In this document: in pieces, positions 14,745 to 22,128 of the stretch
How positions within the stretch are numbered: position 1 is the stretch's first letter
How the letters are laid out: each line of letters starts with the position of its first letter
Source: SPCO01 sp964427285
GTDB lineage: Bacteria > Chloroflexota > Limnocylindria > Limnocylindrales > CSP1-4
Assembly: GCA_964427285.1 (NCBI GenBank)
Contig: CAYRTS010000047.1
Location: forward strand, 1 to 23,019
DNA length: 23,019 nt
Direction: 5' to 3'
The notes under the pieces: model-generated
Database searches by the model: none
Seen by the model: only the letters and a program-made list of their open reading frames with translations
What the model was told of the DNA's origin: nothing
Made by a program: the position numbers and the translations under genes

Positions 14745-16013
14745 CTACGAGGCGTAGTCGACCTGTGACTCGAACTTCCAGTCGCCCTTGCCGTTCGCGC
14801 CGGCAGGATCGACCGAGTAGAGGGAAACGATCCTCTGGCTGGTATCGCCCCCGGCGTCGAGGGTGATGTCGCCAAGGATCGTCTTGTAGGTCACGGTGGT
14901 GTCAGTTGCGGCGACCCGGACTGCCTCGCGGAGGCCGGCCATGTCCGCCGGGTTGGTGGCACCGGCGCGGTTGAGCGCGTCGATGACGATCTGGGCGCAG
15001 GCATAGCCCATGCCCGCGTAGCCGGTTGCGTCGATGTTGTACTCGGCCTTGTAGTCGGCATCGAACTTGGCCTTGCCGGCGAACTCACCGATCCCTGCCA
15101 GGGTGCTGTAGGCATTGGCTGCGGCAGCCGCGCCCAGGTTCAGGAAGGAGTCGGCGGTCTCGCCGTTGCCGTCATTGATGCCGTCGCCGGCGAGGAACGG
15201 AACGTCCCCAAGCCCAACCTGGGCGGCGGCCAGCAGGATTCTGGCACCGCCGGTGGCGGTGACGCCGCCGAAGTAGATCCCCTCGGGATTGAGCGCCTTG
15301 GCGGCGGTCATGATCGAGACGTAGTCCTGGGTGGTCTTGGGCGCCGCATCGTGCGCCACGACCGTGCCGCCGCGTGACACGAAGTCCTTCTCAAACGCAT
15401 CGGCGATGCCCTTCCCGAAGGTCTCGGTGTCATCGATGATGTAGACGGACTTCTTGCCCAGGACATCGTAGAGGTACTGGGAGGCGGCCGGACCCTGGAC
15501 GTCGTCCGTGGTGACGACGCGGATGTAGTTGTTCGGCTTGGTCCGGAGCTGCGCTGCGGGTGCGCCCTTGGTCAGATCCGGGTTGGTGTTCGCCGGGGAG
15601 CACTGCAGCAGGCCGCTGGCGTTGGTGATCGGGATCTGCGCCTTGGCGACGCTCGAGTTGAGTGGGCCGATGACCGCGATCGCGTTGGGCTCGCCGATGA
15701 TGGTGGTCATGTTGTTCGCGCCGGTCTGCGCGTCATGGACGCCGTTGAGCGCGTCGTCGAAGACCATCGAGTCCGGGATCTCGATGGTGTAGCCGCCGGC
15801 CGTGCCGCCGGCCTGCTTCACCGCAAGTCGGATCCCGTTGACGATCGGCTGGGAAGCCGCGAGCTCGCTGCCCTGGAGCGGTAGCTCGATCGCGATATTG
15901 ACGGTGCCCTTGCTGGCGCCACCGCCCGGCGCCGTGCTGGCGGCTGGCGTGCTGCACGCTGCGAACGCCAGGATGCTGACGCCGACTAGCGCCCCTACCT
16001 TGTGCAGTTTCAT
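14745..16013 (-). CDS. livK: Branched-chain amino acid ABC transporter substrate-binding lipoprotein LivK
   Basis: A 422-residue periplasmic-binding-protein fold type I (Leu/Ile/Val-binding) protein. The N-terminus MKLHKVGALVGVSILAFAAC is a lipoprotein signal with the modifiable cysteine at residue 20, then a Ser/Ala/Gly linker, then TVNIAIELPLQGSELAASQPIVNGIRLAV, the usual first lobe. AVIGPLNSSVAKAQIPITNASGLLQCSPANTNPDLT and SVYIIDDTETFGKGIADAFEKDF are typical later segments. It captures substrate outside the membrane and hands it to LivHM. ATG 16013 is certain: AGGAGG lies 7 nt upstream (16021-16026). Substrate could be branched-chain amino acids or another small amide-type solute; sequence alone does not decide. 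Confidence 0.95.
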   Translation of the reverse strand: MKLHKVGALVGVSILAFAACSTPAASTAPGGGASKGTVNIAIELPLQGSELAASQPIVNGIRLAVKQAGGTAGGYTIEIPDSMVFDDALNGVHDAQTGANNMTTIIGEPNAIAVIGPLNSSVAKAQIPITNASGLLQCSPANTNPDLTKGAPAAQLRTKPNNYIRVVTTDDVQGPAASQYLYDVLGKKSVYIIDDTETFGKGIADAFEKDFVSRGGTVVAHDAAPKTTQDYVSIMTAAKALNPEGIYFGGVTATGGARILLAAAQVGLGDVPFLAGDGINDGNGETADSFLNLGAAAAANAYSTLAGIGEFAGKAKFDADYKAEYNIDATGYAGMGYACAQIVIDALNRAGATNPADMAGLREAVRVAATDTTVTYKTILGDITLDAGGDTSQRIVSLYSVDPAGANGKGDWKFESQVDYAS

Positions 16014-16414
16014 CCATTCTCCTCCTGTGGTGGGGCTGTCCGGCGGTCCCGGAGCAACCGTCGTTCGAGGTCCTTCGTACCCCGTCCCGAGGCGCAGAAC
16101 CCAGTTGAGCGCCCGTTGACCTCGCCCGGCAGACCGCGACGGAACCCTCCCAGGGCGTTCGCGGGGCCGGGTGGCGGTGCGTGACAGGCGATGTACCGGG
16201 TCCACGTTCGGGCGGCGCGCAGGTGGCCACCGAAGCGATGACGTATATTACCCACCGGCGACCTGAATGCAATACCGGTCGGCCGCGTCCCTCGGCGCGT
16301 CGCGAGCGTCCTTCGCTCGCCGCCGGCGGTGGATCGCGGGCCCCGGTATCGTCTCGGTCGAACCTTTAGGTCGAGGACCATGGTCGCCCGCCCTGCGAGG
16401 TTGGACCCGTCGGC
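16014..16414. other. Divergent intergenic region between livK and the GNAT gene
   Basis: About 400 bases without a supported gene. It holds the livK ribosome site (16021-16026), a candidate livK promoter (16245-16272) and a 7-bp GC hairpin (16302-16308 with 16314-16320, loop TCCTT). The stretch between the promoter and livK would be a 5' UTR of roughly 225 nt in which no known riboswitch was recognised. Confidence 0.6.
16245..16272 (-). promoter_or_regulatory. Candidate promoter for the livKHMGF operon
   Basis: On the minus strand TTGCAT (16272-16267) is separated by 16 bases from TAATAT (16250-16245), in the only notably AT-rich patch of this divergent region. The hexamers match the consensus at 3 and 4 of 6 positions. 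It points toward livK. Confidence 0.4.
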
Positions 16415-16882
16415 GTGGAATACCTGGTCCGAGCGGCCCGTGTGACCGATATCGATCGTTTCGTCGCGTTGAGCGAGGTAACGACGCGTCCGGACGGTGC
16501 TGCGACGCCACTCGGCGCGGCCGACCTGCTGCGGCAGCTCGTCTACCTGCCGCAGGCGAGCGTGCTGATCGCCGAGGCGCAGCGGACCATCGTCGGTGGC
16601 GCCGTCCTCGCCCTGCGACCGTCGGTTAGTGCGGGCGGGTATATCGGGACGATCGACCTCCTGGTCGTCGACCCCGCGTACGATGTCGAGCGAATCGGCG
16701 AAGCCCTCGTTGATGAGCTGCTCCGATCCGCCCGCAACAAGGGTTGCACCGTGGTTGAGGCGGCCGCTCCGGATGACCCGACGACGCTGAAGCGGTGGCA
16801 GGGGATGGGCTTCGCCGCGGCGGGGCCGAAGATCGAACGAATCGTAACCTCGTCCGGCCGGGCCGGACGCACCACTCGATAA
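16415..16882 (+). CDS. GNAT-family N-acetyltransferase
   Basis: A 155-residue single-domain protein with GNAT order: strand 1 and helix 1 (YLVRAARVTDIDRFVALSE), the central strand IGTIDLLVVDPAYDVERIGEALVDELLRSARNKG corresponding to motif A with the acetyl-CoA pyrophosphate loop (VERIGEAL, a loose form of R/Q-x-x-G-x-G/A), then VVEAAAPDDPTTLKRWQGMGF as motif B. It would transfer an acetyl group from acetyl-CoA to an amine on an unknown small molecule or protein. GTG 16415 is used because the first strand follows at once. GTG 16442 would remove it. It lies 64 bases before the NYN gene on the same strand. Confidence 0.8.
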   Translation: MEYLVRAARVTDIDRFVALSEVTTRPDGAATPLGAADLLRQLVYLPQASVLIAEAQRTIVGGAVLALRPSVSAGGYIGTIDLLVVDPAYDVERIGEALVDELLRSARNKGCTVVEAAAPDDPTTLKRWQGMGFAAAGPKIERIVTSSGRAGRTTR

Positions 16883-16946
16883 CGTCCGGACCAGCGCCGC
16901 TCGTGCGCCGGCCGGCCATCAGTCGCTGACCAGTCAAGGAGTCAAT

Positions 16947-19205
16947 GTGGGCAAGAACGTCGCCGTCTTCGTGGACGTGGCGAATATCTTCTATGCGGCC
17001 AAGGCCGCCGGCGTGGACATCGATTACGTCACGCTCCTCAAGTCGGCCACGGCCGGCCGGGACCTCGTGCGGGCGTATGCCTACACCGGTCTCGATCCGG
17101 ACAACGAGAACCAGCGCAACTTCCACGACTTCCTGCGGCGGAGCAACTACAAGGTCGTTAGCAAGGACATCCGCAAGTACGGCGACGGCAAGGTCAAGGC
17201 CAACCTCGACATCGAGCTGGTCGTCGACATGATGAAGACCGCCCGGAACCTGGACATCGCGATCGTGGTGTCCGGCGATGGCGACTTCGCGCCGGCGATC
17301 CGGGCCGTCCAGGAGCAGGGCGTCCGGGTCGAGGTGATCAGTTTCCGCGGCAATACCAGCTCCGACCTGATGGACGTGGCCGACCAGTTCACGGACATCG
17401 TCGCGCTGGCCAGGGTGGAGAAGGGGTCACGCTCCGGGCGACGAGTCGCCGAAGATGCCGGTGACCTGTCCATGACCGAGGTGCCGGACAAGCTCACCGA
17501 AGGAAGTGGCGATGGCCGTGGCGGTCGCGGTCGGGGTCGCGGTCGAGCCCGGGACGAGGAGCTCGCTCCGCCTGCCCGAAGTCGGGGTCGTGGCCGGGCT
17601 GTGACGCCGCCCAGCATCGTCGACGTGAGTTCAGGTGGCGGTTCCGGTTTCGTCGCGTTGCCCGGTGAGCGTCTCGCGCGAGCGGGAGGCGGTCTTTCCG
17701 AGGCGGATCTGGCCGCTGCCGAGGTGTTCACCCTCGATGATCTCGATGGCGACGCCAGCAGCGGTGGCGATGAGGCGGCCGCCGCGGGCGCACCCGCTGA
17801 CGGTCTTGATGAGGAGCTCGAGCCGCGCCGACGTCGCCGACGAGGCGGCCGCGGCCGCGGACGTGGGCGCGGAGGCGCCGACGACCGAGCGGATGGCGAC
17901 GGCATCTCGGAAGCCGATGAGGCCATGGCATCGGCTGCCCCGGTCCGCGAGACCGTCCAGCGTGCCGCTCCGCCGCGGCCCATCCTCGAGGAGGACGACG
18001 TCGCGCCGGTCCGTCGTGCCCCGCGTGCGACGCCGTTCGGTTCTGTCTGGGATTCTCAGTTGGGCCCGGCCTCGCCGCCCGCGCGAGGATCAGTCGCGCC
18101 GATCGGCGACGACGAGGACTTCGATGAACCGGAGATCCCCGAATACCTGATCGCCGAGCAGCGACGCGGAGCGAGCCGCGGAGGCGGAGGCGGTGGCGGT
18201 GCCCGTGGTGGCCGGTCTGCCTATCAGTCGGCGATGGACCGCGAGCGCTACGGCCGCGGTGGTGGTGGAGGTGGTGGAGGTGTCCGGGGTGGTAGTGGCG
18301 GCCCTGGCGGCGTTAGCGGTGGTGGCGGCCGGGGCATCAATCGCTACCCCGACGTGAGCGGCCGGCCGCGACCCGCAGGCCCGGATCGGATCGATCGCAG
18401 TTACAGCCGTCCCGAGCGCGACACGGCGCCCCCGCCACGTAGTTCAAGCGAGCCGTGGAGCGATGTGCCCCCCGAGCTCGAGGCGCTGCTGCGGGCGCAG
18501 GTTGCCCAGAAGCCAGTCGCCGGGCCGCGCGGCCGCGGTCCCGACGACGCGGGGTCCCGCGCCCAACCGGTCGGGTCGGAACCGGCCACGTCCGAAGCAT
18601 CGACGGCCGAAGCAGCGCCACGGGCACGATCGACTCGCCGACCGGCGCGAGGGGTCGCGGTCTCGCCAGATTCTCGTGCCGAGCCGGGCGCCGACTCCGC
18701 GTCAACGGACGCCTCGTCCGCCGACGTGGAGGCCGTCACCACCAGTGCGGCTCCCGGGCGGCGCATGACGCGTGCCACGAAGGCAGGTACCTCCGAGAGC
18801 GGTTTGGCCAGCGTGGCCGAACCAGCCGCGGAGCCGGTCGGGCCGGTGGGGACAGCGCCCAGGACCGGGCGCACGCCAAGGGCGACGGCGAAGGTCGCAC
18901 CCGCCGCGGGCCTGGCACCCGCCGCGGGCCCGGCGCCCGCCGCGGGCCCGGCGCCCGCACCCAGGGCCGCCAGGAAGGCGTCACCGACCGCTGCCGCCAC
19001 ACGGGAGCCTGCCGCCACACGCCAGTCTGCCGCGGCGCCGGCACCCGCAGCGGCAGCGAGTCCGCGAGCCGCCCGCAAGCCGGCCGCCGCGCGGGTCACC
19101 GCGACCAAGGTCGGCCCCGACGCGGGCGAGCACGCCGGCGCCGACGCTCCGGCGGCCACAAGGCCCAGGGCGGCCCGGAAGACGGCCGTCGCGAAACCCG
19201 GCTGA
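16947..19205 (+). CDS. NYN/LabA-like ribonuclease-domain protein with long RGG/RG and basic Ala-Pro tail
   Basis: A 752-residue protein. Residues 1-155 form a NYN (PIN-like) domain: D10 and N13 in FVDVANIFY, D88 in ANLDIELVVDMM (also D94) and D111/D113 in SGDGDFAPAI supply the acidic metal site of this RNase family. The rest is predicted disorder: RG tracts at about 189-200, 212-217 and 294-310 (six Arg then repeated GR), Gly-rich RGG-like blocks at 408-463, and from about 550 an Ala/Pro/Arg/Lys tail with PRAARK at 672, 706 and 740, exactly 34 residues apart. Such tails bind RNA or DNA and can drive condensate formation. GTG 16947 is chosen because AAGGAG lies 5 nt upstream; an ATG 2 bases earlier is out of frame. 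The function is probably RNA cleavage or RNP assembly; the target is unknown. holB follows after 10 bases. Confidence 0.88.
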   Translation: MGKNVAVFVDVANIFYAAKAAGVDIDYVTLLKSATAGRDLVRAYAYTGLDPDNENQRNFHDFLRRSNYKVVSKDIRKYGDGKVKANLDIELVVDMMKTARNLDIAIVVSGDGDFAPAIRAVQEQGVRVEVISFRGNTSSDLMDVADQFTDIVALARVEKGSRSGRRVAEDAGDLSMTEVPDKLTEGSGDGRGGRGRGRGRARDEELAPPARSRGRGRAVTPPSIVDVSSGGGSGFVALPGERLARAGGGLSEADLAAAEVFTLDDLDGDASSGGDEAAAAGAPADGLDEELEPRRRRRRGGRGRGRGRGGADDRADGDGISEADEAMASAAPVRETVQRAAPPRPILEEDDVAPVRRAPRATPFGSVWDSQLGPASPPARGSVAPIGDDEDFDEPEIPEYLIAEQRRGASRGGGGGGGARGGRSAYQSAMDRERYGRGGGGGGGGVRGGSGGPGGVSGGGGRGINRYPDVSGRPRPAGPDRIDRSYSRPERDTAPPPRSSSEPWSDVPPELEALLRAQVAQKPVAGPRGRGPDDAGSRAQPVGSEPATSEASTAEAAPRARSTRRPARGVAVSPDSRAEPGADSASTDASSADVEAVTTSAAPGRRMTRATKAGTSESGLASVAEPAAEPVGPVGTAPRTGRTPRATAKVAPAAGLAPAAGPAPAAGPAPAPRAARKASPTAAATREPAATRQSAAAPAPAAAASPRAARKPAAARVTATKVGPDAGEHAGADAPAATRPRAARKTAVAKPG
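18897..18959 (+). repeat. In-frame 18-bp tandem repeat in the NYN protein tail
   Basis: Three 18-bp units (18897-18914, 18915-18932, 18933-18950) plus a partial copy encode APAAG(L/P) hexapeptides. Units differ by one or two bases. As the length is a multiple of three, copy-number change would keep the frame. Confidence 0.85.
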
Positions 19206-19215
19206 CCGATCCGTC

Positions 19216-20415
19216 GTGGAGGGCGCGCGGACGCGAGGCCAGGGCGCGGCCATCCGGGCCGTCGCCCGAATGGTCCGTGGCGAGGCGCTCCCGCACGCCG
19301 TGCTCCTGGTGGGGCCGGATGGGGTCGGCAAGACGACAATCGCGCTCGATCTGGCGGCCGGACTGTTCTGCGAAGGGGACCTGAACAAGCGCCCCTGCCG
19401 CGAGTGCCGCGCCTGTCGACTGATGGATCGCGGTGCGCACCCTGACCTCCACCGGCTGGCTCCCATCGGACCGGGTCGCCAGGTGGGGATCGGAGGACCG
19501 GGCGCCAGTTTTCCCGGCGTCCGCGAACTCATCACGGAACTTGCCTTGATGCCGGTGGAGGGTGGGGCCCGCGTGGCGATCATCGAGGGCGCCGAGCGGA
19601 TGACCGAGGACGCCCAGACCGCCCTGCTCAAGACGCTCGAGGAGCCGCCAGCGGGCGTGATGATCGTGCTTTGTGCCGATCAGGAGGCGAGGCTCCTGCC
19701 AACGGTTCGATCCCGTTGTGCCCGGATTCGCCTTGGCTTGGTAGGCGCCCGCGACATTGAGGCGATCGTGTCCGACCACGACCTGGCCGATCCGCCGCTG
19801 GCAGCCCGTCTTGGGCGGCTTGCCGCCGGCCGACCCGGTCTCGCCCTTGCCTACGCCAGGGCGCCCGAGGCGCTGCTGATCCGTGCCGAGCTGAGTCGCG
19901 TGCCGCTGGATTTCACCGGAGCATCGCCCTCGGCCCGGCTTGCCGCGGCTCGTGCCGCCATGCCCCGCGCACTCGCGCTCGGGGCCGCGCTCACGAGGCG
20001 GGACGATGGAGCCCCCGCGGCCAGATTGCCCCGCGGCCGCGGCCGCCCTCCCCCCACCATCGCGCCGGAGCCTGGTGACGATCCGGACGACGCGGCGATC
20101 GAAGACGCCGACGAGGTTCGCGGCCGGCCCATTCCGGCGGCAGAGCGTCGGCAGGCCATCGAGATCCTCATAGCCCTGTGGGCGGACCTCGCCCGCGACC
20201 TCGCCCTGGCGGGAGCGGGAGGTGGCCGGTCCGTGCGTGATCCGGTCCTGCTCGAGGAACTGACATCGGTCGCGGCGATCGTTGAGCCGGGGGCCGTGAC
20301 ACGATTCCTCGATCGCGCCGAGCGCGCCGCCGAGCTGCTCGCGTCCAACGTCTCGCCTGAGCTGCTCCTCGATTCGCTGGTCCTCGCCTGGCCTCGTGCC
20401 CGCGCCGCCGCCTGA
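19216..20415 (+). CDS. holB: DNA polymerase III subunit delta'
   Basis: A 399-residue clamp-loader AAA+ protein. GQGAAIRAVARMVRGEALPHAVLLVGPDGVGKTT holds Walker A (33-40); a zinc module uses C52, C61, C64 and C67 (RPCRECRACRLMDRGAHPDLH); VAIIEGAERMTEDAQTALLKTLEEPP is the Walker B/sensor region; SRC at 166-168 is the arginine-finger motif shared by delta' and gamma/tau. It works in the beta-clamp loading complex. Delta' is preferred over DnaX because of its length and single-copy AAA+ layout with a short C-terminal collar. A low-complexity acidic/Gly-Arg linker (about 273-307) interrupts the collar. GTG 19216 is used as it precedes the conserved GQ segment; ATG 19270 would cut into it. tmk, a common neighbour, is replaced here by the NYN gene. 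Confidence 0.9.
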   Translation: MEGARTRGQGAAIRAVARMVRGEALPHAVLLVGPDGVGKTTIALDLAAGLFCEGDLNKRPCRECRACRLMDRGAHPDLHRLAPIGPGRQVGIGGPGASFPGVRELITELALMPVEGGARVAIIEGAERMTEDAQTALLKTLEEPPAGVMIVLCADQEARLLPTVRSRCARIRLGLVGARDIEAIVSDHDLADPPLAARLGRLAAGRPGLALAYARAPEALLIRAELSRVPLDFTGASPSARLAAARAAMPRALALGAALTRRDDGAPAARLPRGRGRPPPTIAPEPGDDPDDAAIEDADEVRGRPIPAAERRQAIEILIALWADLARDLALAGAGGGRSVRDPVLLEELTSVAAIVEPGAVTRFLDRAERAAELLASNVSPELLLDSLVLAWPRARAAA

Positions 20416-20422
20416 GACGGGC

Positions 20423-20731
20423 GTGTCCGACGAGCCTGCGGTCGTTCGGCTGGAAGCCACCGTGACTGGACGAGTCCATGGCGTCGGCTTTCGCTATTTC
20501 GTTCTCGGCGAAGCGCTTGCCCTGGGTCTCGTCGGGTGGGTCGCCAACCTGCCGGATGGATCAGTGCGGTGCGTCGCGGAGGGGCGCCGTGACCGAGTCG
20601 AGCGCCTCGCGGTGCGGCTCCGCGACGGTCCGCCGGCCGCGATCGTGGAGCGGGTCAACTTGACCTGGCTGGCCGCCACGGGGACGTTCCGAGCCTACGT
20701 GGTTCGCAGCGGGGCGCACCGCGGCGACTGA
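20423..20731 (+). CDS. acyP: Acylphosphatase
   Basis: A 102-residue protein with the acylphosphatase fold signatures GRVHGVGFRYFV (16-27, catalytic R24) and GWVANLPDGSVRCVAEG (38-54, catalytic N42). It hydrolyses carboxyl-phosphate bonds such as acetyl phosphate and 1,3-bisphosphoglycerate in the cytoplasm. GTG 20423 lies 7 bases after the holB stop and gives the usual family length; an in-frame GTG at 20396 inside holB would add a Pro-rich leader. The two genes are probably co-transcribed. Confidence 0.93.
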   Translation: MSDEPAVVRLEATVTGRVHGVGFRYFVLGEALALGLVGWVANLPDGSVRCVAEGRRDRVERLAVRLRDGPPAAIVERVNLTWLAATGTFRAYVVRSGAHRGD

Positions 20732-20808
20732 CGGCGCTCCATTGCCTGAGCGCGAACAGGACTGCTGGGCTATTCCAACCGGGGCTTCGCGGGCGCACCG
20801 TGGCAGCA

Positions 20809-21066
20809 ATGGACCCGAAGTCCGCGGCCGAGGAGCTGCCGGCGCTTTACCGCGCGCTGCTGGATCGCGTTGCCCAGCTCGACGCGAATCGGCAGCGTTC
20901 CGCCGGACTCCGCCTCAGGGCCGAGGCCACGCGAATCTACTCCCGGGCGTGGGATGACCGCGCTCGCCGGGAGCTCGAGGCCTTGCTACAACGGTCCGGC
21001 GTCGCGGCCTCCGCGCGGCCGCAACCCGTGCAGCACGCCCAACGACGAGGCGCGCCGGTCGTCTGA
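20809..21066 (+). CDS. Small helical protein of unknown function
   Basis: An 85-residue protein starting MDPKSAAEELPALYRALLDR, mostly amphipathic helix rich in Arg, Ala and Leu (QLDANRQRSAGLRLRAEATRIYSRAWDDRARRELEALLQR), with a disordered basic end. No family is recognised. GTG 20800 is an alternative start three codons upstream. It follows acyP by 77 bases in which no clear promoter is seen. Codon choice and third-position GC match its neighbours, which supports a real gene. Confidence 0.6.
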   Translation: MDPKSAAEELPALYRALLDRVAQLDANRQRSAGLRLRAEATRIYSRAWDDRARRELEALLQRSGVAASARPQPVQHAQRRGAPVV

Positions 21067-21121
21067 ACGGCATGGCGCCTGGTCGGAAGGGCTGCGCGCG
21101 GCGCGTCCATCCGTCGCCGCG

Positions 21122-21127
21122 TAGGCT
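21122..21127 (+). promoter_or_regulatory. Candidate -10 box for leaderless operon at 21134
   Basis: TAGGCT is followed by 6 nt and the GTG start at 21134, with no ribosome-binding site. It matches the TANNNT boxes at 8091 and 1619-1624 in shape and spacing. Confidence 0.4.
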
Positions 21128-21133
21128 ATCGCG

Positions 21134-21433
21134 GTGTCCGAGACGATCCAGCCAGTTGTCGACCGCGCGCTCGACGCGTACGAGCGGTTGGCCGAGCTCG
21201 GCGAGGCGGTCGAGGACGAATGGTCGTACGTCAACGACCTGGCGGGAGCCTGGCGCGAGCGCCTGGCCGAAGTCGGCGCTCAACGCGGAGCGCAGTCGGC
21301 TCCTGAAGGGGCCTGCGACGCGGTTGACCGGGCGATCGCGGAGATCGACCTGATCACCGACCCGCACCGTGCCATCGACTGGTTGTCCACGTTCCCGCAG
21401 GTGGTCCTGCTGGCGCTTGGTGAGCTGCCATGA
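21134..21433 (+). CDS. Acidic helical protein, first gene of a three-gene operon
   Basis: A 99-residue protein (MSETIQPVVDRALDAYERLA...) with no lysine and a clear excess of Asp/Glu over Arg. It is almost wholly helical by heptad-like spacing up to residue about 47, then a short polar break and a second helical part ending in a hydrophobic stretch (FPQVVLLALGEL). No known family is recognised. The GTG at 21134 appears leaderless. Its stop overlaps the ATG of the nuclease-like gene (ATGA at 21430), so the two products are made together, probably in similar amounts. An accessory or inhibitor role for the next protein is possible but is inference. Confidence 0.65.
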   Translation: MSETIQPVVDRALDAYERLAELGEAVEDEWSYVNDLAGAWRERLAEVGAQRGAQSAPEGACDAVDRAIAEIDLITDPHRAIDWLSTFPQVVLLALGELP

Positions 21434-22128
21434 GGTTCCAGGATGCCGCCCGGGATGCCCGGGCCGTCGTGTACGCGGGGATCCAGGCCGATCCGCTCGT
21501 CGCACGAGCCGCCGAGCTGTTGGTAGCGGCGACGCTCGGGCAGCGGATCCTCGCCCGCGCGGTCATGAACGGCGAGACGACCGACCCCGACGGCTGGCGG
21601 GCGACCTTTCCGTCCCTGTTTGGGGCGACCGCGACCGACGCGACCGACGCGACCGAGCGCGCCCATTCGGAGGCCATCCTGGCCGCGTCGCTGGCCGTGG
21701 CCGACCGCGGTGAGCAAGTTCGCAGCCAGTTCCGCGGCGCGATCGTGGAGGAACTCACGGCGCGGCTGCTCGGCCGGCGGGTAACGGCGTCGACGGTCAA
21801 GCGCGAGCGGCGGATTCTGTTCGATGGCGTCCGGGCCGAGATCCACCCGTACGACGTGACGGTCGAGCGTGAGTCCGCTGCCGAGGCGTATGACTGCAAG
21901 TGGGGCGCGCGCGGGATCAATGCCGACGTCCTCCACCAGCTCGATGACGCGCGAACGCACGCCGCCGACGAGGAAGAGCGGCTGGCGGTCGCACTGGTCG
22001 TCTTCGATGCCCGCCTGTCGTGCACCGTCCGGCTCGATGCCCAGACGGCGCCGCACGAAGGGACGGCCATCGTCACCCTGGAGTCGCTCGATCGGCTTGC
22101 CGGCGGACCGCCGCGCCCGTCGGGATGA
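21430..22128 (+). CDS. Candidate PD-(D/E)XK-fold nuclease, unknown family
   Basis: A 232-residue protein. Residues 100-200 carry the PD-(D/E)XK pattern: helix FRGAIVEELTARLLGR with G-x3-E (G103, E107), then HPYDVTVERE (D142), then AEAYDCKWGAR (D155-x-K157), then a helix with Q170 (INADVLHQLDDA) and strand LAVALVVFDARL. All catalytic-type residues are present. The N-terminal 1-95 is helical with a 9-bp repeat-coded ATDATDAT segment. It would be predicted to cut nucleic acid, but no restriction or recombination partner is visible. Both ends overlap neighbours by ATGA. Family membership is from motif order only; a non-nuclease helper of the thioesterase gene is the alternative. Confidence 0.65.
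   Translation: MRFQDAARDARAVVYAGIQADPLVARAAELLVAATLGQRILARAVMNGETTDPDGWRATFPSLFGATATDATDATERAHSEAILAASLAVADRGEQVRSQFRGAIVEELTARLLGRRVTASTVKRERRILFDGVRAEIHPYDVTVERESAAEAYDCKWGARGINADVLHQLDDARTHAADEEERLAVALVVFDARLSCTVRLDAQTAPHEGTAIVTLESLDRLAGGPPRPSG

Noticed and set aside
16380..16445. A 21-codon ORF (ATG 16380) whose stop overlaps a GTG at 16442 in the GNAT frame
   Set aside because: Starting GNAT at 16442 would delete its first beta strand, so the overlap is probably chance; TAGGTC upstream does not fully match TANNNT.
18401..19339. A 312-codon minus-strand frame, and other frames across the NYN tail
   Set aside because: The tail's Ala/Pro/Arg codons keep several frames open. The plus-strand frame has the NYN domain, a ribosome site and periodic PRAARK motifs.
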